From Polyangium jinanense (GTDB lineage: Bacteria > Myxococcota > Polyangia > Polyangiales > Polyangiaceae), in contig NZ_JAGTJJ010000094.1 in the NCBI RefSeq assembly GCF_028435365.1, positions 1 to 30,861 of the forward strand: a DNA stretch of 30,861 nt. Direction: 5' to 3'. Made by a program: the position numbers and the translations under genes. Positions 23,955 to 30,861 of this stretch are shown here, one piece after another. Every line of letters starts with the position of its first letter. Position 1 is the first letter of the stretch. A model generated the notes under the pieces. That model was not told where the DNA came from. It ran no database searches and worked only from the letters and a program-made list of their open reading frames with translations.

Positions 23955-25166
23955 TCAGTCGACGAACCCCTCGGTCGCGATCTTGAACCATGACCGCGTC
24001 GGGGCCTTCTGCTCACGCGTGACGAAATCGCCGATCTTTGCGAGCACGGTGGCCGTGCGGTGGCCCTCCATCTGCTTCGGGTGCTTTTGGCCCTGGTCGA
24101 GGTAGCACCGCAAGAAGAGCGCGTCGTCCGTGCGCGGGAGGGCGGCGACGTTGCGGATCCATTTCGTCCAGACCGGCGGCTCGAGCAGGTATTGCTCGAC
24201 GTTCGACACGTAAAACGTGCTCACGCGGAGATCGTTTTTCTGGAGGAACGCGGCGATGGCGGGGAATGCTCCGTCGCCTGCGAAATCGCCGACGACGGGG
24301 ACCACGCGACCCTCGCGCTCCATCGCCTGAACGAACCGGAAGGCCTCGTTCGTCGCGAGGAAGCCGCGCTTCTTGCCCGCCGGGTCCGCCGCGCCGAGCA
24401 GCTCGCGCAGCGAGGGGTATTTGCGGCCGGAGTTTTCTTTGAGCTCGAACCGGAGATCGATCTGTTTGTCGAAAAAGACCTGCGTCATCCGCGCGAGCGA
24501 GCGCTTGTCCTTGTCCGTGAGCGTGATGCCGTATGCCTCCTGCATGCGCTTCATGGCCCGATCGACGGTCGTGGCGAAGAGCTTCGGATCGGGGGCTTTC
24601 GTCTCGGCGTGCTTCAGGACGGCATCGACATCGGCGTCCGCGGGCGGGGCTGTGGCCGCGTCGTAGGGCCGGCCGACGAGCAGCGCGAGGAAATGGGAGC
24701 GGCTCTCGGCCTCCTCGAAGAGGAATCGATAATAAAGGTGCTGGAGGAGGTTGTCGCGGCGGATGTCGACGATGAACGCGAGGCGCGGGCGGGTGAGCGC
24801 GAGATACGTAAAATTCTGCTCGGGCCCGACGCCGATGTAGACGCCCCCCGCGGGCCGTGCCGCGAGCGCGTCGGCGGTCTGGAGATACGAGGTCTCGTTC
24901 GAGATGAGGTTGTCCGAAATGAAGTCGCCCCCCGGCTCGGAGAGGGAGCGAACGAGCTCACCGAAGGGGCCGTACGCGGGAGCTGCGGGCGCGGAGGCCG
25001 GGACGACGGCGGAGGCGAAGGCGCGCGCGGAAGCGGTGGCGGACGGGGCTGCGGAAGCGGGCGTGGAGGCGGCGGGTTCGTGCTTGGGCGGGTCGCACGC
25101 GGTGGCGAGGAGAAGGGCGAGGAGCGGGGCGAGGCGGGGGAGCAGGCGGGGGGTCTTGGGGGCCAT
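23955..25166 (-). CDS. LIC_10091-like lipoprotein
   Basis: 403 aa. A lipoprotein signal (lipobox LLATAC, Cys24) is followed by a long Ala/Ser/Pro linker to about 66. The domain from about 68 on has FGELVRSLSEPGGDFISDNLISNETSYL, GGVYIGVGPEQNFTYLALTRPRLAFIVDIRRDNLLQHLYYR and GDFAGDGAFPAIAAFLQ. These motifs match my recollection of the LIC_10091 family, which has a Rossmann/methyltransferase-like arrangement (VGPEQNF as a glycine loop, VDIRRDN as the acidic strand end). No enzymatic activity is known to me for the family. Export of a methyltransferase-like fold is unusual. It is divergent from the PssA gene at 25314. Confidence 0.75.
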   Translation of the reverse strand: MAPKTPRLLPRLAPLLALLLATACDPPKHEPAASTPASAAPSATASARAFASAVVPASAPAAPAYGPFGELVRSLSEPGGDFISDNLISNETSYLQTADALAARPAGGVYIGVGPEQNFTYLALTRPRLAFIVDIRRDNLLQHLYYRFLFEEAESRSHFLALLVGRPYDAATAPPADADVDAVLKHAETKAPDPKLFATTVDRAMKRMQEAYGITLTDKDKRSLARMTQVFFDKQIDLRFELKENSGRKYPSLRELLGAADPAGKKRGFLATNEAFRFVQAMEREGRVVPVVGDFAGDGAFPAIAAFLQKNDLRVSTFYVSNVEQYLLEPPVWTKWIRNVAALPRTDDALFLRCYLDQGQKHPKQMEGHRTATVLAKIGDFVTREQKAPTRSWFKIATEGFVD

Positions 25167-25313
25167 GGCGGACCGGGAACGCCTCGGCGGGCGGGCGTCG
25201 TCCAGGGCGTCGAGGGTCCGATGGAAACGCGCAGGATGTCAAGGCGTGGAGGGGCGGTCGTGCTGTGGATCTTGGCCGCGTGCCCACATTGTGCCATGGA
25301 TGCCAGTGCTGCC

Positions 25314-25940
25314 ATGAAGAAGCCCCGACGCCGCCGCTTCTCGATGATCCGTGACTTTCAAGTCGCGGATTTCTTGACCCTCGGCAATGGATTTGCCGGC
25401 ACCGGGTCGATGCTGGCGACGATGAAGTACGTGGCCTCGGGCGACGTGACGTTCCTGAGGCTCGCGTTCGGCCTGCTTCCGGTCGCGCTGTTCTGTGATT
25501 TCCTCGACGGGCGCGTGGCGCGGGCGCGGCGCGAGGTGTCGATGCTCGGGCAAGAGCTCGACTCGCTCGCGGATCTCGTGTCGTTCGGGGTGGCCCCGGC
25601 CGCGCTCGCGTTCGGGCTCGGGATGCGCGGGGGCTGGGACGCGATCGCGCTCGTGTATTTCGTGGCTTGCGGGATCAGCCGGCTCGCGCGGTACAACGCG
25701 ACGGCGAGCCAGCTCGCCGACGAGGGCGGGAAGGTGAAGTATTACGAGGGGACGCCGATCCCGACGAGCCTCGTGCTCGTGGCGCTCTTCGGCGCGCTCG
25801 CGGCGAACGGGCGCATCGGCGCCGCGCTGCCGGGCGGGGCGATCGAGCTCGGGCCGTGGGAGCTGCATCCGCTCGTTTTGCTGTTCGTGGTGAGCGGGAG
25901 CGCGATGATATCGAAGACGCTCCGCATTCCGAAGCCCTGA
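25314..25940 (+). CDS. pssA: CDP-diacylglycerol-serine O-phosphatidyltransferase
   Basis: 208 aa integral membrane enzyme. The CDP-alcohol phosphotransferase motif is complete: DFLDGRVARARREVSML followed by GQELDSLAD, giving D..DG..AR........G...D...D. This motif binds the Mg ions and CDP-diacylglycerol. About six hydrophobic segments are seen (for example LTLGNGFAGTGSMLATM, FLRLAFGLLPVALFC, LVLVALFGALAA, LVLLFVVSGSAM). The early LTLGN motif and length favour serine as the acceptor, the first step to phosphatidylethanolamine. The start is uncertain: an ATG six codons upstream (25296) is possible and no ribosome binding site is clear for either. Confidence 0.8.
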   Translation: MKKPRRRRFSMIRDFQVADFLTLGNGFAGTGSMLATMKYVASGDVTFLRLAFGLLPVALFCDFLDGRVARARREVSMLGQELDSLADLVSFGVAPAALAFGLGMRGGWDAIALVYFVACGISRLARYNATASQLADEGGKVKYYEGTPIPTSLVLVALFGALAANGRIGAALPGGAIELGPWELHPLVLLFVVSGSAMISKTLRIPKP

Positions 25941-26086
25941 ACCCGTGATGCCCGATCAGCTGTTCAGGGACAAGTTTTCAGCGCACGAATCCGGGACAAG
26001 TTTTCAGCGATAGAATCTGTCCCGAACTTCTTCGTTCGAAAGTTTTGCCGAGCTCGATCCCCCATTGTAATTGCTGGGGTATCCAC
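25941..26086. promoter_or_regulatory. Region upstream of adenine methylase with two identical 17-bp boxes
   Basis: GGGACAAGTTTTCAGCG occurs perfectly at 25967-25983 and 25993-26009, 26 bp apart. A TGTCCC at 26018-26023 forms an inverted pair with the second GGGACA. The A/T content is high for this genome. Such spaced boxes could be operator sites for the downstream gene or the remnant end of an insertion element; the sequence alone does not decide. Confidence 0.5.
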
Positions 26087-27004
26087 ATGCTCGAGCGCGC
26101 GATTCGAACGCTCCCCACCCCGGCCCCAGTTCCCCTTCCGTCCGCCCGCCCCGGGCCCCTCAAGGCCCGCGGAAAGCCGCGTCCGGACATTCGTGAAATC
26201 GAGCCGGGGACGGCAAAACCCTTCATCAAGTGGGTGGGCGGAAAACGGCAGCTCCTCCACGAGCTCGATCCGCGCATTCCGTCGCGCTTCAATACGTACC
26301 ACGAGCCCTTCGTCGGGGGCGGCGCGCTCTTTTTCCACCTCATGCCCGAGCGCGCCGAGCTCAGCGATACGAACGAGCGGCTCGTGCGCACGTACATCGG
26401 CGTGCGCGACGCCGTCGAGGACGTCATCGATCTGCTCGCGTCGTATCCCCACGATCGCGATTTCTTCATGAAGCTGCGCTCGAGCGACATCGACACGAAG
26501 ACCGATGTGGAGGTGGCCGCCTGGTTCATTTATCTGAACCGCACGGGGTTCAACGGGCTTTACCGGGTGAACCGGCAAAACCAGTACAACGTGCCGTTCG
26601 GCGATTACCAGAACCCCACGATCTGCGACGCGGAGAACCTGCGCGCCTGCTCGCGGGCCCTGAAGCACGCCTCGATCCGGGTCGCCTCGTTCGAGGACGT
26701 CGCCGCGCGGGCGCGGCCGGGGGATTTCGTGTACTTCGATCCGCCCTACGTGCCGCTGTCGGCGTCGTCGAGCTTCACGTCGTACACGAGCGGCGGGTTC
26801 GGGATGCGCGAGCAGCAGAGGCTCCGGGACGTGGCGCGCGAGCTCAAGGAGCGCGGCGTGCGGGTGCTCCTGTCGAATTCGTCCGCGCCCGAGGTGTATT
26901 CGCTCTACGGGGACGGCTTCGAGCTCGCCGCCGTGGGGGCGTCACGCGCCATAAACTGCAAGGCCGCGGGGCGCGGACGGATTCAAGAGCTCATCATCCG
27001 GTGA
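26087..27004 (+). CDS. D12-class DNA adenine N6-methyltransferase
   Basis: 305 aa. An alpha-class (Dam-like) methylase: KPFIKWVGGKRQLL (45-58) and EPFVGGGALFF (73-83) bind S-adenosylmethionine, and DPPY (218-221) is the catalytic motif IV. The middle (AAWFIYLNRTGFNGLYRVNRQNQYNVPFG) is typical of the D12 family. Residues 1-40 are a Pro/Arg-rich extension not usual in Dam. The start at 26087 has GGGG about 9 bp upstream; a TTG at 26045 in frame is less likely. No restriction endonuclease lies nearby, so it may be a solitary regulatory or maintenance methylase. The recognition site cannot be read from sequence. Confidence 0.88.
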   Translation: MLERAIRTLPTPAPVPLPSARPGPLKARGKPRPDIREIEPGTAKPFIKWVGGKRQLLHELDPRIPSRFNTYHEPFVGGGALFFHLMPERAELSDTNERLVRTYIGVRDAVEDVIDLLASYPHDRDFFMKLRSSDIDTKTDVEVAAWFIYLNRTGFNGLYRVNRQNQYNVPFGDYQNPTICDAENLRACSRALKHASIRVASFEDVAARARPGDFVYFDPPYVPLSASSSFTSYTSGGFGMREQQRLRDVARELKERGVRVLLSNSSAPEVYSLYGDGFELAAVGASRAINCKAAGRGRIQELIIR

Positions 27005-27067
27005 AACGGCCGCGAGCGTCTCTTCGGAGGGCTCCCGGTCGCGGATCACGCGTCCGATGAACCGCGC

Positions 27068-27769
27068 ATGCGCGCCGTTCTCCCGCACCACCGTCCAGGC
27101 ACCCTCGTGCTTTCTGCGTCCCAGTGGGAAACGATCGAGGCGCTCCGCGAAGGCGCGCCGGTGACCGACGAGGCGCTCGACGCCCTGTATCCCGCAGACA
27201 TTCGCGAGCTCTCGTCACGGTTCTGGACGCCCGTGTCCGTCGCGGTGCGCGCGGCCAAGCTCTGCGCGCAGGAGGGGCGGGCGCGCGTGCTCGACGTGGG
27301 CGCGGGCGTGGGGAAATTTTGTCTCGTCGGCGCGCTCGTCACGGAGAGCATTTTCGTGGGCATCGAGCACAGGCGGCCGCTCGTGGACGTGGGCCGCGAG
27401 GTGATCGCCGCCGTGGGCGCGAGGAACGCGCGGCTCGTGCACGGGACGATCGAGGACATCGATTTTTCGTATTTCGACGCGCTCTACTTTTACAACCCGT
27501 TCGAGGAGAACCTGGTCGCGCCGTCGTGGCAGATGGACGGCGAGGTGTCGCTGTCGTTGGAGCGGTTCCAGGAGGACGTGACGCGGATCGAGGCCGCGCT
27601 GGAAGCCGCGCCGACCGGGATGCGGGTCGTGACGTACCAGGGGTTTGGCGGGAAGATGCCGCACGATTACGAGATCGTGGAGGAGGACCCCGAAGGCGCG
27701 CCGCACCTCAAGCTGTGGGTGAAGCAGGAGCACCGGCCCCACCGGATTCCGCAGGGGATGCGGCGATAG
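27068..27769 (+). CDS. SAM-dependent class I methyltransferase, substrate unknown
   Basis: 233 aa. The Rossmann motif I is VLDVGAGVGKFC (74-85), with motif II acidic Glu in FVGIEHRRPLVDVG (Glu98) and IEDIDFSYFDALYFYNPFEEN as motif III/IV. No signal or membrane segment. An N-terminal region of about 50 residues (LVLSASQWETIEALREGAPVTDEALDALYP) precedes the fold and could be a substrate or partner-binding part. Its stop is only 7 bp from the stop of the gene on the other strand (27777). It follows the adenine methylase by 63 bp, so co-transcription is plausible, but nothing shows a shared substrate. Confidence 0.8.
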   Translation: MRAVLPHHRPGTLVLSASQWETIEALREGAPVTDEALDALYPADIRELSSRFWTPVSVAVRAAKLCAQEGRARVLDVGAGVGKFCLVGALVTESIFVGIEHRRPLVDVGREVIAAVGARNARLVHGTIEDIDFSYFDALYFYNPFEENLVAPSWQMDGEVSLSLERFQEDVTRIEAALEAAPTGMRVVTYQGFGGKMPHDYEIVEEDPEGAPHLKLWVKQEHRPHRIPQGMRR

Positions 27770-27776
27770 AGGGGTT

Positions 27777-29051
27777 TCAGCGGCTCCAGAACGTGACGAC
27801 GTCGTCCGGGGTTTCGCGGTTTTTCAGGACGGACAGCGTGTCTCCGTCATACCCGAGCACGAGCGGCAGGCCGCGGCTGCAATGGCGCGACCACATGCCG
27901 AGCGTGTAGGCGCCGATGTCGTGGATGACGACGAAATCCCCGGGATCGATGCAGGGGAGGGCGAGGCCCTTGGCGAGGACGTCGCCCGAGAAGCAAAGTG
28001 GGCCGACGATGGTGACGGGCTCCGTCGGACCGGCCTTGGGTCGCCCGTCCGCGTCGAGGACCGCGATCTCGTGGTACCACTCGTCCGGGCGATAGGCGCG
28101 GCGGACCAGGAGGTCGGCGCCGAGGTGGATCACGGCGAGGCGCTCGTCGCCGGCCTGCTTGACGTATTCGACGCGGCTCGCCGCCCAGCCAGCCGTTGCA
28201 TGGATCGCCCGGCCAAACTCTGTGACGAGTCCCAGATCGCCGGTAAAGAGCCCCGGTATTTTCGTTTTTAATGCGTCGACATAAGCGGAGAGCGGGATCG
28301 GCACGTCGTCGGGGCGGTAGGCGACGGGCAGGCCGCCGCCGAGATCGAAGGTTTGGATGCGGCCCGCGCCGACGCGGCGCTCGATGTCCTCGCGGAGCGA
28401 ATGAACCCGAGCAACACCCTCGACGAGCGTTTCGAGCGGCATGCCCTGCGAGCCCACGTGCACGTGCAGCGCGGACAGGAACGGGTGCGCCTCGAACGCG
28501 GCAAGGATCTCGTCCCGACGCTCGATCGGGATGCCGAACTTGGAGGAGCGCGTCGCGACGCTGGTGAGCGCGATGGAGCCGCCACCAACCTGGGGATTGA
28601 CGCGGAGGCCGATGGGCGGCGGTCGGGTGTTTCCGAGCGCCGACGCGACCCGATCGAGCTCGTCGAAATTGTCGACGTTGAGATGCACGCCGAGCGCGAG
28701 GGCCGAGGCGATCTCGTCGCGGGTCTTCGCGGGAGAGTCGAAGACGATGCGCGAAGCGGGGCAACCAGCCGCGATCGCGAGGCGGACTTCCTCGAAGGAG
28801 GCAGCTTCGAGGCCCGCGCCCGCGTTGACGAGCGCGCGGAGGATCTCGACGACAGGGTTCGCCTTGACCGCGACGGCGTGCAACGTGCCCGCGGGGAAAC
28901 GCGTTTCGAGCTCGACAAAGCGCGCGCGGACGCGGCCGAGGTCGTGGAAGAGGGCGGCTGACGTGCCCTCGCGGAAGAAGCCCTCGGCGAGGGCGCGCCG
29001 GAGCACGGTGGAGGCGTCGTCCAGGCGGGTACGCTCGATCCAGCGACTCAT
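27777..29051 (-). CDS. PLP fold-type III decarboxylase (diaminopimelate/ornithine decarboxylase family)
   Basis: 424 aa, the usual length for this family. The TIM-barrel domain contains the PLP-binding lysine in HAVAVKANP (Lys63), the dimer and phosphate features HVHVGSQG (196-203), FDLGGGLPV (236-243) and EFGR (278-281, EPGR in most homologues). The C-terminal beta domain has GPLCFSGD with Cys353, the residue donated across the dimer to the active site. It decarboxylates a basic or dicarboxylic amino acid; lysine synthesis (LysA) is one option, but I cannot fix the substrate. The ATG at 29051 begins 84 bp from the divergent FAD oxidase gene. The long upstream extension of the frame is antisense to that gene and is not real. 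Confidence 0.85.
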   Translation of the reverse strand: MSRWIERTRLDDASTVLRRALAEGFFREGTSAALFHDLGRVRARFVELETRFPAGTLHAVAVKANPVVEILRALVNAGAGLEAASFEEVRLAIAAGCPASRIVFDSPAKTRDEIASALALGVHLNVDNFDELDRVASALGNTRPPPIGLRVNPQVGGGSIALTSVATRSSKFGIPIERRDEILAAFEAHPFLSALHVHVGSQGMPLETLVEGVARVHSLREDIERRVGAGRIQTFDLGGGLPVAYRPDDVPIPLSAYVDALKTKIPGLFTGDLGLVTEFGRAIHATAGWAASRVEYVKQAGDERLAVIHLGADLLVRRAYRPDEWYHEIAVLDADGRPKAGPTEPVTIVGPLCFSGDVLAKGLALPCIDPGDFVVIHDIGAYTLGMWSRHCSRGLPLVLGYDGDTLSVLKNRETPDDVVTFWSR

Positions 29052-29080
29052 CGGGCTCGTGGTAGCCGTGGGGCCCACCA

Positions 29081-29129
29081 CGTCAAGCGGCGCTTGCCGG
29101 TTGCAGGGAGGACGCGGGCACTGTATCGA
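29081..29129. promoter_or_regulatory. Divergent promoters between decarboxylase and FAD dehydrogenase
   Basis: Plus strand: TTGCAG (29101-29106), 17 bp, TATCGA (29124-29129), then the ATG at 29136 with no Shine-Dalgarno close to it. Minus strand: TTGACG (29086-29081), 16 bp, TACCAC, then the ATG at 29051. Both -10 matches are weak; both genes would have very short or no leaders. Confidence 0.25.
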
Positions 29130-29135
29130 CCGACC

Positions 29136-30527
<1,392 letters not shown>

Positions 30528-30547
30528 CCTCTCGTCGGGGGCCGATT

Positions 30548-30861
30548 CGCTGGGGCTTTGCCCCAGGCCCCACCGGGGCTATCCGCCCCTGGACCCGGAC
30601 CAGCGCAAGCGCTGGACCCGGGGTCGATGAACTGCGCGATGCGCAGTTCATCGAACAGGCCGAGTCAAGACCAGGGACGATCCTGCCAGTCAAAACAGCA
30701 GCGCTGACGTCTCGACCCATGACGCCGACGGCGTGAAACACACCCTCGCGGTCTTGCCACCGGCCTGTGGGAAGAACTGCGCATCGCGCAGTTCTTCCCC
30801 AAATGGTCCAGGGCTTGCCCTGGTTCGGGTCGAGGGGCGAACAGCCCCCGCGGGGCCCGGG
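30548..30861 (+). repeat. Compound-palindrome element, copy 5 (cut by window end)
   Basis: The A arm (TGGGGC/GCCCCA, CAGGGGC-type hairpin, CCAGCGC/GCGCTGG, CGATGAACTGCGC with its complement) is followed by a full core starting GGCCGAGTCAAGACCAGGG, with GGCGTGAAACACACCCT as in copy 1. The B arm (GGAAGAACTGCGC stem, CCAGGGC/GCCCTGG, GGGGGC hairpins) is interrupted by the edge of the window. Confidence 0.9.

Noticed and set aside
24060..25313. N-terminal extension of the PssA frame
   Set aside because: It lies antisense to the LIC_10091-like gene, and PssA homologues start near MKKPRRRR.

Overview
The window is very GC-rich, with strong G/C third-position preference. It carries protein types typical of large-genome myxobacteria (Polyangiales-like): a Ser/Thr kinase beside an FHA-type sigma-54 activator, a right-handed beta-helix protein with DUF4215 Cys-rich repeats and a MYXO-CTERM-like tail, many lipoproteins with low-complexity Ala/Pro/Gly linkers, and small secreted beta-gamma-crystallins related to Myxococcus spore-coat protein S. 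The genus assignment is inference. No rRNA or tRNA gene or CRISPR array was seen.

Layout. 1-120: a run of four perfect hairpins that looks like the end of a mobile element. 151-253: a 43-bp tandem repeat. 267-722: a probably decayed lipoprotein gene. 738-2784 (minus): four tandem secreted Ca-binding beta-gamma-crystallin genes, the last one frameshifted. They are embedded in segmental duplications that also carry a 43-bp minisatellite (1883-1965 and 3250-3640). 3736-4266: an unknown small protein. 4616-6331 (minus) and 6467-7810 (plus): a divergent Ser/Thr kinase and FHA/AAA+ sigma-54 activator, followed by a sigma-54-like promoter and a small lipoprotein (8019-8570). 8682-10427 (minus): MYXO-CTERM beta-helix protein. 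11069-11779 (minus): NlpC/P60-like protein. 11893-12786: a protein that appears to contain two diverged HU/IHF-like DNA-binding modules. 13127-15337 (minus): prolyl oligopeptidase lipoprotein. 15429-18588: lipoprotein, S51-like peptidase and YkuD L,D-transpeptidase on one strand. 18706-20064: GAF histidine kinase. 20124-21812 (minus): beta-helix lipoprotein. 21921-23711: gamma-glutamyltransferase. 23955-25166 (minus): LIC_10091-like lipoprotein. 25314-25940: phosphatidylserine synthase. 26087-27769: D12-class adenine methylase and a SAM methyltransferase. 27777-29051 (minus) and 29136-30527 (plus): a PLP fold-III decarboxylase divergent from an FAD-linked hydroxyacid dehydrogenase.

The most striking unexplained structure is a dispersed, polar, compound-palindrome element of about 230-340 bp, present five times (4273-4610, 10745-11048, 12806-13110, 23719-23947, 30548-end). 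Each full copy has an 'A' arm of four hairpins, a core of about 85-125 bp, and an inverted 'B' arm of four related hairpins. Every copy lies within about 6-22 bp of at least one stop codon, and three fill the gap between convergent genes. It resembles a REPIN/BIME on a larger scale and may act as a bidirectional terminator or 3'-end element.

Most proteins are predicted to be exported or envelope-associated (lipoproteins, peptidases, cell-wall transpeptidase, GGT). The window therefore reads as a cell-envelope and signalling neighbourhood rather than one biosynthetic pathway.
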